From Vandiemenella viatica (Eukaryota > Arthropoda > Insecta > Orthoptera > Morabidae), in NCBI GenBank assembly GCA_031002005.1, contig JARYHS010011408.1, forward strand, positions 218,281,473 through 218,345,472: 64,000 nt of DNA, in the 5' to 3' direction. Position 1 is the first letter of the stretch; each line of letters starts with the position of its first letter. Below are positions 11,864-22,929 of the stretch, in pieces. The position numbers and the translations under genes are program-made. Below the pieces are notes generated by a model. That model had not been told where the DNA came from. It saw nothing but the letters and a program-made list of their open reading frames with translations, and made no database searches.

Positions 11864-12035
11864 CTGTCGTAGTCGTGCTTGCAGTAGAGGCTGCCGGCTC
11901 TCAGGTAGCAGGACCCCGACAGCAGTGCGCCGCAGTCACAGCACGCCAGGCAGTGCTCGTGCCACGACGAGCCGGACACACGCATCACGAACCGGTCGTG
12001 GATCTCGCGACCGCAGCCCTCGCACACCTCCGCCC
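11864..12035 (-). CDS. Lmx1: Lmx1-like LIM-homeobox gene: LIM1 exon
   Basis: This 172-nt exon encodes the first LIM domain: [19 protein letters not shown], then [17 protein letters not shown], ending LYCKHDYD. Zinc ligands C-x2-C, H-x2-C-x2-C-x2-C and C-x2-D are all present. VCEGC...I.DRF closely matches Lmx1 LIM1 rather than apterous or Lhx3. The minus-strand acceptor TGTCGCAG and donor GACAG|GTAAAC are both clear. Phases (two bases in, two bases out) connect exactly to the LIM2 exon. The exon is notably GC-rich against its AT-rich surroundings. The N-terminal coding exon and promoter should lie further right on the minus strand; I could not recognise them. Confidence 0.93.
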
Positions 12036-12535
12036 CTGCGACATAACCGACACTGCCAACTTTGTAACATCAAACAATTCACCTGCTGTACTAATTTCAA
12101 TGATTTATTATCTCTTTACTTTCACCCATTTATGACACAGTGTTAAAAAAGCCTTTAACAATCAAAATATTAGAAATTTTATGTCAAACAAATGTTTCTT
12201 GCAACATATTTTCTTGAACCTGGTATGGAGGAAACATTTTTGAAAGTTTTAGAGGCAGGGGTCCTGTTATATGGTACAGTAGTGATTACATGAGTGCGTA
12301 TTTAAAGTTTTTAGATCCAAGGCCATTCGTTCAGGAGTGTTTGTTTAATAACTCGCCCAATATGTGAGAAGTGTGAATGAAGTTTAACCGAAATAACTAT
12401 AGTCAACCTTTATTACCAGGTAAAGAATGTAGTTTGTTGATTCTGTTACATCGTGCCTACATTTTAATAGCTTGTAATCTGTCACTGATCTCTTGGCTGT
12501 CCTGCCAAAGCCGCGTAATTGTGTAAAATACAACG

Positions 12536-13019
12536 TTCTGTACTACCTGATCTACCCGCTTTCTATCTAGAAGGTTCGGTCCACCTGGCCAATCAGGATG
12601 CTTGATCCGTCACCTGTTTCTACGGTATGGTGGGAAAAAAGGGAGTAGGGCGTGGTGTGTGACATTTACCATCCTTACAAGAGAGTGACATGCGTCATGA
12701 AGACTATGACATTGTTCTAATTAATGCTGTCTGGGCTCTTCTATAATCTTCTTATCTATCAGCAATCTTCTCGTAAAAATACCAGACTGTTTTTTCGAGA
12801 AGATTAGTGGTGGTTAAGAAGGATAGAGCGGTATTAGATAACATGAGAACAATGAGATTAGACTTCGTAATGTATGTCACCCTCTGTTACCGAAGGAATA
12901 AGACTTCACCCTCGTCTCCATGCCAGTGAAACGCATGACGTATCGGGCATCCTGATTGACGACGTGGATTGAACCATCTAGACAGATAGCGGGCAGTAGG
13001 TATGTCAGAGAGTACAGAA
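12536..13019. repeat. Long-inverted-repeat element, about 484 bp
   Basis: Starts TTCTGTACT and ends AGTACAGAA. The outer 110 bp or more on each side are imperfect inverted copies: CTATCTAGAAGGTTC and CAATCAGGATGC on the left, GCATCCTGATTG and GAACCATCTAGACAG on the right. The middle also contains a shorter inverted pair around TCTTCTCG/CGAGAAGA. There is no coding content. It looks like a fold-back MITE. No clear target duplication (flanks CAACG and TCAGT). 12036-12535 before it holds nothing I recognise. Confidence 0.75.
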
Positions 13020-13553
13020 TCAGTTAAAAATGTAGTTCTGCTCAGAAAGAAAGATGTAGCATTATGTTTACTCCCTTGTTTATTAGAATGTGACGCACTA
13101 GTGTCTTTTATTTTTGTTCTGTCTGTTGCCTACGAGGGTCGTTTTGGATGACTTGGCCTAATGGAAGATAGTGGCATCCGTCTGCGAAATTTACGAGCAA
13201 ATATATTTGTCTTATTCTTTTTATGTGGTATAAAGGTTTGGAGAAGACTGGTACTGCGTTCACGTCAAAAATATTGTTTTTAGTAATGATATTTTTATGT
13301 AACACGCGATTGTATTCACAGATTAGTTACACATGGGCAGAAAAGAAGTTTTAGTAATAACAAAAAAATGGTTATTTTCATCATCATTCCCTTTTCCTTT
13401 TTAATTACGCTCCTTGTTACTTACAGTAGACAATTTCCATCAATTACCAAGAAAGAGAAACAGCTATAACCAGGAAAATCATTGTCTTACCGTAATGAAT
13501 TATTTCTTGACACTGACAGTAAGTTTCATTCTTGCATCTAACGTATTCAAGAT

Positions 13554-13950
13554 TGGGAGCGTCCCTAAACCAAGTAGCTCCATGTTGGCCTCCCGTGAAG
13601 CCCTCCCCCCCCCCTCCCCCACGTAGCCCTACGGGGCTTTTGCCTCTCCCTCCCTCCCACACATAGCACGTAGCTTTTTTTCCTTTTGATTCCAGAAGAC
13701 ATTTTGGACTGTTTTCTCCTGTCAGGCTATTGTAAATTACATACGGAGATAATTAACTGATGGAAATAAATATTCACACGCTGTTGTGTTCTGTTCCTTA
13801 TTTTAACTGTGAAAAATGTTATGAAAGGAAAGCTATGTGGCCTGGCTCGGAAACCCCCCCTCCCCCCACGTAGCTCAGCGTAGACTACCAGTCAACCCCT
13901 TCCCCCCCCCTCTCCCCTGGACTGAGCCACGTAGTTTGTGCACGCTCCCA
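13554..13950. repeat. MITE-like element with GGGAGCGT ends and poly-C tracts
   Basis: Ends are TGGGAGCGTCCCTAAACCA on the left and, read inward from the right, TGGGAGCGTGCACAAACTA. Both are followed by a CACGTAGC/GTAGCTC motif and pyrimidine tracts of 7-10 C. The interior has no coding signal. The structure (TIRs, CACGTAGC repeats, C-runs) resembles small non-autonomous DNA transposons common in arthropods; I do not assign a superfamily. The flanks do not show a certain target duplication. 13020-13553 and 13951-14682 hold nothing recognised. Confidence 0.6.
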
Positions 13951-14694
13951 TAGTGCTCTCAGCTCTACTTACATACGGAACGTTACGTCAAAACAGACAA
14001 TCATCTCTATGGTGGTTCACGATACGTCCCCTTTATAGCACTTTCATTTGTTCTTAATTCTTCAGAAGATTTTTCTGAGGCGTAATTCTCTTCTTAGAAA
14101 GAAACCACAATCGATTTATATGGCCACTGAGTAACCAAGTACTACTGACATTTTTGCTGCTGTAAATAATCTTTACTGTTATGTATTACGTGTGGTAGCA
14201 CTTATCAGATTCTCTGGTATTTTCTAAGATGTGAAACCTATACAATACACTATAAGTCCGAAAGAGAACAATACTTAGTACTTTTTGTTTTAGAATATAT
14301 TTATAGATGAAAGAAAATATACAGTATATTATAGTACAGAAGTTTTTGCAGGATTTTTCTTTAAAAAAAAATAAAGGGAGAGAATTTATTTGCCTGGGAA
14401 ACTACTGTATGTAGCCTATGATTCGACTCTGCTGGTGTATTTTGAATCGACAGTGGCTACAGGAACGCAAACCGCAGGAGCATCGTGTTTATTAATCCTG
14501 CTAACTCTCCCGTAATAGAGAGAACATTTTCAGCGCCGGAAATTTTTTCTACATACCCGTATATCAGTCGCGCATGTCTCTGCTTAAAAGGTAATTGAAA
14601 GAAGCTCTGACGACCACTGTGCGGGCTAGTTGCTTATCGATTTCATTCCGGGCGCTCACGTCCAATTTCTCTGGTTACATGTTGTAATGCATTG

Positions 14695-14947
14695 ACCGAG
14701 CGGGGCGGTGTAACGGTTAGCGTTCTCGCCTCGCATTCGGGAGGACGGCGGTTCGAATCGCCGTCCGGGCATCCAGATTTGGGTTTTCCATGGTTTCCCC
14801 AAATCACTCCAGGCAAATGCCGGGATGCTTCCTTCAAAAGGCCATGGCCGAATTCCTTCCCATTCCTTGCCCCCATCCTTGCCCCCCATCCTTTCCCGTC
14901 TCTAAAGACCTCGATGTTAAAAAGAGACGTAAAGCAGTTAAAAAAAA
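14695..14947 (+). mobile_element. tRNA-derived SINE, full length, 12-bp target duplication
   Basis: The head resembles a tRNA: GTGTAACGGTTAGCG (box A region) and GGTTCGAATC (box B). The body contains ATCCAGATTTGGGTTTTCC, CCAAATCACTCCAGG and GCCGGGATGCTTCC, then GACGTAAAGCAGTT and an A tail. Direct repeats TGTAATGCATTG flank it perfectly (14683-14694 and 14948-14959), showing LINE-assisted insertion. At least eight other copies or fragments of the family occur in the window. It encodes no protein; open frames through it are incidental. Confidence 0.93.
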
Positions 14948-15346
14948 TGTAATGCATTGGCATGTTTTAAGCTACAATAATATAGCGTATTTATTTGGAA
15001 CAACTTGCTCATGCTCTTGAGTCCGGTAACATAATTCCTTTTAGATGCAGCATGTTTCAGGCTAAGTGGTAGCCCACAGCGTGAGAAAGCCTTCTCCCAC
15101 GCTGCTTTCTATAAAGTAATTACTATGAATTAATGGACCAATTATAGGCTAGCTATTTGCTAGACACATGACGAATAGCCAATGGTAGCTAGTTTCCCCC
15201 TCCAGGTCTATGTTCTCGGAGCGCAGTTTTAGACAGACGCCTGGAGAGTTCGTCTCCGACCACCATAGATGCAACACCTGAACATCATGTATGATTAACA
15301 GTTACTGACTAAATCATTCACTTGCCCTCTGACGGATAGGAAAGAT

Positions 15347-15599
15347 TTTTTTTTTTAACTGCTTAACGTCTCCTATAACAACTAGGTCTTTAGAGACGGG
15401 AAAGAATGGGGGAGGGGGGGGGGGCAAGGAATGGGAAGGAATTCGGCCGTGGCCTTTTGAAGGAAGCATCCCGGCATTCACCTGGAGTGATTTGGGGAAA
15501 CCATGGAAAACCCAAATCTGGATGCCCGGACGGGGATTCGAACCGCCGTCCTCCCGAATGCGAGGCCAGAACGCTAGCCGTTACACCACCACGCTCGGT
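15347..15599 (-). mobile_element. tRNA-derived SINE, full length, 13-bp target duplication
   Basis: Same family as 14695-14947 in reverse, also 253 bp. It begins with a T-run (the A tail) and ends with the reversed tRNA-like head (CACGCTCGGT). Flanking direct repeats GGATAGGAAAGAT (15334-15346) and GGATGGGAAAGAT (15600-15612) differ by one base. 15613-16380 to its right holds nothing recognised apart from a short GGTTCGCT/AGCGAACC inverted pair near 15879-15920. Confidence 0.93.
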
Positions 15600-16380
15600 G
15601 GATGGGAAAGATATGTCAAGTAGCTAGGATTTCATTAGTAATATTGATGAACTGAGTAACAGTTATTTTCATACGGTATTTTCATGATTATTCATATGTC
15701 TGCCTGTGTAATTCATTCAAGTGAATTTATTAAACTACTTAATATTATTCCTGATATTTCATTTGCTAATACTAATTTCCTGCTCATTTACTAGTAATAA
15801 GTAGGAGAAGGAGCGTTATACCTTCGATCACAGGGACCACATATTTCAGTTAAATCTAATCTGGAAGTGATTGATAGAAGCGAACCCTGGTTCTGTGGCG
15901 GATTACCGCTCGGTTCGCTACAGGGTGCCATACGCCAGATTTTCAGTATCGCTCTTTAAACATCTTATCCATTGTAATGCCTAGCAGGTAATTATTAGTA
16001 ATAGTCGTATACTGTTATTTTATTGGAGCTTCACAGTTTTTGGAAGGCGGATTCGTCATAGCCGCGAAATGGTTTTTTGTGAGGAATGGAAAAATCGTTT
16101 CACCAGATCCAAGGAAAAAAATCGTATAAAGAACTTATTTTTAGGTACTGATCATTTTTGAACAAAAATTACTTTATCTACTACTGAGAGAAATTATTTC
16201 AAAAATTTTAACGGTGAGATTTCTGAAAAATCTTTGTGTAAATGTAACCAGAAGAACAATTTTATATTACAAATATATTCGTCCAAAAAACAATACGTTC
16301 CGTCATGACAATCTGTTTCTGATTTTCAATAATTCATCCTCAAAATTAGAAAATTAATTCTATTTAAAAAATTGTTATAC

Positions 16381-16800
16381 TTTTTTTTTCTGCCATCAGT
16401 GTCTCGATGCGATCCTTGATCTCTTCCTACCTGAATCTAATCTCTTCTTCTCAACATACGTCCTCAGTTACCTGCCTCGTATATTAAAATCATTGTGATC
16501 AATTGGTCATATACCGTTTTATCTTTAACTGATCCCTCCACTAACAAATTAACCAATATCAGGTGTCTTAAGACGTAATCCAACTTGCTGTCTTTTTTTT
16601 CTGAAACTCTTCAACAAACTTCTTTCGTTACCCATAATTTCCAGATAACTTCATTTCTTGCTTTATCTGCCCAATTACTTTTCAGCATCCTTATACAACA
16701 CCACATTTCAAATATTTCAGTTTTAGTTCGTTTTTGTATTCCAAAAGTGCACACCTCACTACCAAGTGCTGTTTTCCATTCTTATTTCTGAGACCTAGAT
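16381..16800 (-). mobile_element. Decayed fragment of LINE family A
   Basis: Read on the minus strand with several frame breaks it gives peptides matching the C-terminal part of the element at 5691-6945: a LKSNWADKARNE equivalent of LKIKWTEKVRNE, then LRHLILVNLLVEGSV equivalent of LRHAGLVNLLVEGTV. No intact frame. Function lost. 16801-18009 to its right holds nothing I recognise. Confidence 0.65.
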
Positions 16801-18009
16801 CAATATTTGAAACTAAAAGATTTTATAGTGAACTTTATACTGTGTTTTGTTGTTGCAACGTAATAAGTATGTTTCAAGATTTCCCAGTAGAAAGTAATTC
16901 CCACATATTATATTACGATGCAGTTCTAAATTTTGACTGAAAAGTAGAGGAGATGAAAGCTGTTTGCTGAATTATTTCAGATCTTTGGCCTTTTCTCTGT
17001 TATTAAGTGAAAACAAAATTAGCTTGAAATTCTATGGTTTAATTCTGAAAATGTCACTGTAATAGCAAGTACGCATAACATATTGTTAGAAAATTCTAAA
17101 TTTGTAATATAAACTTTATACATAACATTACAGGATGACTCCAGAAACGCAACTGACCTAATATTAGTTGTTCCTGTCTGAAATCCTAGACACCTAAATT
17201 AACTGATTGTGTTTAAAGCCAAAAACACAAAGAAAACTGAATTATTGGTCGCATCCAGGATTGTGGATATCTGTTTAAAAGGATATTCGAAAATCTGTAG
17301 CTCTTTCTGACAAATCGTTTCACTACTCCTGCTTAGTAATAAAATCATTAATCATTCATTTTAGTGTAATGGTGTGTTTATTTATTTTCAAAGACTAGAA
17401 TACAAATATTCATCCTAAGACAGCTCTGCAAACTGTTATAAAGCAAAAAAAGAGGGGCTTTAAAATATCATGATTAGATAATCTACTAAATATAGCTGGA
17501 AATAAGGAATTAAATTACCATGTTACTCTGTACAGCAGAAAGTTCATGGATTAAAATGCATATTCCGAGGATGAAAATAAGTCTTTGCGCCAGGCGTTTA
17601 AGTTATGTAGGAAGACATGCATCACCCACACAAACAAACATACAAATAAAATACCAAATCTAATACTTTATCTTTGACTTCAATAAAAAAAAAAGTTTCT
17701 ACTTTCAGCAAAAATAAGTTTTGTCTCAGGCTTGGCCAATTCTTAACAAGAAACTGAACACAATAGGATCTACAAAAACGACGAATGTTAGTCTAATAAC
17801 TTAAGAAAAACTGCGCGTAAAACTTTAAAATGAATTGTTTAATTTAATTTATCTACTTTAGACGTAGTCTATTATTCAGTATTTGGCTACGACGTTCAAT
17901 AATACACTTTGCATACATTTTTGGGGAAAGTTTTCTTATGATGAAAAATTCTAGCCTGGCGATTAATCGTAACTTCTGGTCCCACACCTTCTTTATGTCT
18001 GGTCGACTT

Positions 18010-18195
18010 CTTCGTTATCAAAGCTGGGAGATTATTGGAGACGGGGAAAGAAAAGGAATTCGACCATGTCTTTTTGAAAAAACCATCCCGGCGTTTGCAT
18101 GAAGAGATTTAGAGAAACAATAAAAATACGTAATCTGTATGGCCGGAAGGAGATTTGAAACAACGTATGTCTAAGCACCCGGCAGGTAAGCCAAA
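18010..18195 (-). mobile_element. Heavily decayed SINE copy
   Basis: Recognisable reversed SINE landmarks: GAGACGGGGAAAG, GGAATTCGACCATG, CCATCCCGGCGTTTGCATG and ATGGCCGGAAGGAGATTTG. It is much more diverged than the copies at 14695 and 15347, so it is an older insertion. Boundaries are approximate. Confidence 0.6.
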
Positions 18196-18499
18196 TTTTG
18201 TAATAAAAACAGCCGGTGTTGAAATTTATTAGAAAAACAAATGTAGAATTTTTTTATGAAATTAAAGATAAGTAGAGAGTTGTAGCTCTTCTATGAATAT
18301 CCGTCATCGAAATTAAAGTATTTAAAAAAGTTTCGGTTATGAAAATATGAATGAAATTGTTTAATATTAAAAAAACCAAATGAAAAATTGATAAATTACA
18401 CAGTGAAAGTATGGTATAAAACATTCAACAACATGATGAAAATTTGTCGAACCATAATTTAAGTTTTTCTTAAAATGTAAGAAATAAATGCTGTTAACG

Positions 18500-19085
18500 A
18501 AGCAAACAGATCAAGAGCAAGAAAATTGGTACTAGCATAACAACTGATAAAAGATACATACAATAAGAAGAATCTCTTAATGAAAACTAAAATCAAACAC
18601 TTCAACACAACAATCAAACAAGAGAGTCTCAGCGTGTTAGAATTAATTTTCCCTGGGAAAACTGGAGAAAAAGAACAGATAGAGAAAAAAGAAAGAAAAT
18701 GTGGAGAAAAAATATGCGGTCCATTGAAACCGGAAAAGGAAAAGTTTGGGCACTGGAGGAATGAAGATATGTACAGTACATGGAAGAAAAAAGTGAAAGG
18801 ATGTCAGATACGATAAAAAAGAGGAGAGTCTGTTTTTTGTCCTCATAATGAGAATAGATAACAGAAGACTTACAAAAAGAATTTTCAACCACGTTTACTA
18901 AAGTAAGAACGACAACCAGTGGATCCAAGGAATAAAGAATGATGTGATAAAGATTATAATAACGAAAGACCACAAGACAGCAATTAATTAGGCTGATACA
19001 AAATTTCAAGGGTTTCGAGGAGAACAAGAGGAGGAAAGGTTATAACATCTGGACCCAAGAAAGGACGAATCAGTAAAGTGAAAGG
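18500..19085 (+). mobile_element. Decayed RTE-like LINE C-terminal fragment
   Basis: In broken frames it reads NKKNLLMKTKIKHFNTTIKQ, then LEKKERK.. ICGPLKPE and WRNEDMYSTWKKK. Later comes a segment similar to the GFQEKK..RKTGTKW tail of RTE-type elements (here GFEENKRRK-like). It has the same domain order as 4746-5690 but is more decayed. Boundaries are approximate. Confidence 0.5.
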
Positions 19086-19431
19086 ATGAAGAAATATTGG
19101 ACGTTAAGAAAAGAAGCGTCGAGATAAATGCACAGGATTAATTTTCATGTACCTTAGGAGGCAAAAATCGAAGAGTAGTAGAAATACATTTAAGTAAGAA
19201 TTTGACACAGATTCACTCGAACAATCTATTTTAATGTGCAGGTAATAAATAATGCGCCATACCTTCCAGTCGTACGCAGGAAATAATGAGTCAGTAATTG
19301 CGAATTAATTAACATCTAATTTGAGTGACCACTACTTCAAATCTCGGTTCGTGCAGGTAATATTTTCGATATCCACGGTTTTCCGAAATCATTGATAGTT
19401 TCTGCCTGTAACAAGTAGCACGTCACCAGTT

Positions 19432-19672
19432 TTTTTCTTATGGTTTTACGCCTCGTTGACGTCTAGGTAATTAGAGGCGGGAAAGGATTGGGGAAAAAGA
19501 ACGGGAAGTAATTCGGCCATAGCCTTTTAACGAACCTTCCCTTCATTCGCTTTTAGTTATTTAGGGAAGAGATGGAAAATCGGAATCTGCATGATGAGAC
19601 GGAGATTCGAACTTATGTCCTCTCAAATGCGAGGCCAGGGCGTTACCGCTCATCCATGACGCTCGGGGCGTG
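19432..19672 (-). mobile_element. SINE copy, nearly full length
   Basis: Reversed SINE: T-run, TTTTACGCCTCGTTGACGTC, GGGAAGTAATTCGGCCATAG and TTCGAACTTATGTCCTC, ending at ATGACGCTCGG. Moderately diverged. No clear target duplication. The GC-richer stretch that follows (about 19700-20140) contains no feature I recognise. Confidence 0.85.
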
Positions 19673-20319
19673 TTACCGAACCGTAAAGACCATTTCCTGC
19701 AGTCAAGACTTTTCTATTTGTCGGCTTAAGACCGCATCAGGATAGGTCAATTGACGAAAAGTCTGGATGGGGGTACGTGGTTCGCAGGATGTGTTAGTTT
19801 CACTGAGCTCACAATTGTTAGTGAAGCGTAAGGCGTCGTGCGGAGAATGTCGTCGAGTTGTTCCTTTGAGTGGCGCCTCCGGCCGACGCCTCAGCGCGTC
19901 CTTTGTCACGCGACGCCTCGTTTGACTGCACACCGTCGTCGTGCTCTTTGAAGATGCTTCCTGCTTTTGCCGGAGTATTTCTGTGATTGAGATGCGGAAA
20001 ACGCCGGTGATAATCGATCGCTATATTGTAGGAATTGGTAGCAAGGAGAAATAGACCTTAGTCTACCTAGGAGTTGCCACTGTGGAGAACGAACTTCATT
20101 GACAAAAACCTGCTCTCTGGAAATTTTTAAAAATGTCATTTTGACCCTTTATTATTATTATTGTTATTAATTTAATTGAGATGGAGCACATACTCCGATG
20201 GCAATTCCCTATCAACTAATTACCCATTTTTATTTTATACAATTTGAATGTTAAATTCCTCCCCCATCTACTTTTGCAATTTAAAATTTTTAATTTTAAA
20301 TTCCTTTAGCATTATTGCT

Positions 20320-21110
20320 ATATTATTCATCACTTATTAATTTGTTCCAATCCCTGACACCCTTGCCCACAAAAGAAACTTTTCCCACCCCTTTATGCAT
20401 GAAATCGATTGTCAGCTTGTTGTCATAGCCATCTTTCTCCTTCCATGCACTATTCCTAATTCTTCGACCAATATCCCTCCAAGCACCATCACCAACATAT
20501 GCCTTGTACATTCCCAGCACTCTCTTCCCTCCTCCTGTCCTCCAATGACTCCCAATCCAGCTCCTTTATCATATCAGATACTGACTGGGACCTGCGATAA
20601 TTTCCACAAACAAATCTAGCTGCTCTTATTTGGATACCCTCCAACTCCTGTATCTGATACCCAAAATGTGGGTCCCAAACTACACCATTATACTCAGCCA
20701 ATGGTCTGACAAAAGTTTTGTAACCCAATTCCCTAACAAGTCTGTTGCATCCTCTCATCACTCTTTCCAGTAAATGTAGGACTTTGTAACTCTTTCCTAC
20801 CACCAGCCAAATGTGGTCTCCCAGTTGAGTTTGTTATCAAGATATATACACTTCAAGCCAACAACAATCTTTACTTTTAAGCTGTGTACCTTATAAGCTG
20901 ACTCCTCTTATTATTTATCTTCATTCCGTGCTGACCATATTCTATCCAGGTCACCATGCAGCTGTTCACAGCCTTCTCGTGTCTTGATGTTATTATATAC
21001 CAATATGTCATCTACAAACAACCTAAATTCTGAAACTATAAACACAATCATTCATTAGAATAATAAACAGCAATGGTCCCAATACACTTACACCTCTTTT
21101 GATAATGTAT
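20320..21110 (-). mobile_element. Jockey/CR1-type LINE, C-terminal half of RT, decayed
   Basis: On the minus strand: a degenerate catalytic box FRLFVDDILVYN (about 20980-21040), then GCEQLHGDLDRIW. After a damaged stretch comes RELGYKTFVRPLAEYNGVVW, then RAARFVCGNYRRSQSVSDM and LDWESLEDRR. After a frameshift near 20500 it ends MYKAYVGDGAWRDIGRRI and FVGKGVRDWNKL. This is the standard order of the region after the YADD box in insect jockey-like elements. FVDD replaces FADD, and two frames are needed. 21111-21949 holds nothing else I recognise. Confidence 0.8.
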
Positions 21111-22377
21111 TTCCTGCTCTAACATTTTACTTAAGAATTCCTCTACCCAGCAAGTAAATTTTTCATTCAATCCAATAGTTTTTAGTTTATTTCAAACCAT
21201 TTTATGATGTAGTGTTGTACTATCGACTTGGCCTCGCCTGATCATTCATCTCTATGGCTGCCTGAAGGCAGAAGTTGTTAAGATGGATGGTATATTCCAT
21301 TTTTGAAATATTCTTATTAATTGTTAAGTTTCTTTTTTCATTTAAAAAAATTATATACAAAACGTTAATGGCTTAAAATAAATGTTATCTGTGAGTTTGT
21401 ATGGATCATTAATGTGTATTAAAAATGTATACTTTCGAAGGCAAGTACAGATGTTACATTTATGCCAGAAATCTGCAATGATAAAGTACCAAAAGGAGAA
21501 GTTTTATTTTTAATGTTTTGATGTGGGTTTGGTCAACCAACCGGTGCGTTCCGTAGAAAATTTATTCCAGATATCACATATTTCCAGAGTTCTAGTGATT
21601 TATTTAAAGCAAGGATTCACAGTGGGTTAAGTTGCAAATTGATGGATAAGTAACCGCATAAATTAAGCTTGACATACGTCGCGAAATTAGTTAACCGCGT
21701 GTTGCTGCGGCCTTTAAGGCGCAGTCTTCAACTGTTTTATTTATCGTGACAACAGAATATTGTATTGCTCCGTAAGAAATAAAACTTTTTGTTGGTTTAC
21801 ACGCCTTACCAAATTTTAACATAGTGTTCCGTTAATATAGTGAGAAGTCTTCACTCAATTTCGATGAGGAGGCCAGCTGCTAGCGTCCTCTTCAAACTAG
21901 CTGTTTAATACACATTGCAATCAATTCGTGAGTTTTAGAAGAACAAGTTCAAAATGGATTTAGCACTAAGGAAATCAACACTTAATTTCAGCTTTCCCTA
22001 CGGTTATTCACGACCTAAAGTCCACGAGATCGACCGTTGATTATACGAAAGAATTGCGGAAGAAGTAGTTGGTCTGCAATATGACTTCCTAGAAAATGTG
22101 GTATACGTCAAGATGCGAGATGATAAAAGCTGAATTAGAGTGATGGAGGCAACCAACGGAGAATGTGAATTTGTAATTCAACTGGAGACGTAAGTCATGT
22201 TAAAATAAGTTATACTGACATTGGTCTGCGATGCGTGAAATTGTATAAGATTCCATTAGAAGTTGATAACGAATACATTAAACGTTGTTTTCAATCATTT
22301 GGCAATGTAGTGCACATTTCTGGTGAAAAGTGGGCCGGGAACATGTGGTTCAAGGTAGACAATGAAGGTAGGGAATT

Positions 22378-22929
22378 CTATCATTACCGTGGCGCCACAA
22401 TATGATGGTTGATTCTTGTAGAACTCGACGAAACAAATCGAAAATAAAGAATAAAGGTTTTTGATATCTCGCTTGGTTCTCGAGATATCGTATTTCATAA
22501 TTGACGTAGTTTGAAATACGGCCTGGACCAGAAGAAAAATTTCGCTATAGTCAAATTTGATGATGAATTCGTATGTAACTCGACGAGACAAATGGAAAAT
22601 AAAGAATAAAGTTTTTTGATATCTCAAAAGTGAGGAGGTTAAGGTGAGATCCGGCCTGGACCAGAAATTTTTTTTCCCACCAAAACCACTATATCTACAC
22701 GGTGGAAATGCACTATAGGTGTTTTATTTTCTTCCTAATGATTGTTGCTAGGTTGACATACGGCCTGGACCAGAAGAAAAAACACCAAAGGCAGAGGGAA
22801 CTATAACTATGACATGCTATATTTCGAAAACCAATCGAGATATCAAAAAAGTTTATTCTTTATTTTCGATTTATTTCGTCGAGATCGATAAGAATCAACC
22901 ATCAGATTGTGGCGCCACGGTAATGATAG
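22378..22929. repeat. Inverted-repeat element inserted in LINE B ORF1
   Basis: Ends CTATCATTACCGTGGCGCC and its reverse complement. The arms match for about 100 bp, including CGAAAATAAAGAATAAA and GATATCTCG. AATT flanks both ends (22374-22377 and 22930-22933), a likely 4-bp target duplication. The interior contains the phrase CGGCCTGGACCAGAA three times (about 22519, 22651, 22761). No coding potential. It is a non-autonomous DNA transposon younger than the LINE it splits. Confidence 0.8.

Noticed and set aside
11875..12146. Plus-strand open frames over the LIM1 exon
   Set aside because: Shadows of the LIM1 exon; no family match, while the minus strand has all LIM zinc ligands.
14695..14790. 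Functional tRNA gene
   Set aside because: Box A/B-like sequence is present, but there is no full cloverleaf, and the SINE body and target duplications follow.
14643..15020. Open frames within the SINE
   Set aside because: Recur in every SINE copy on both strands and are by-products of the GC-richer tRNA-like head.
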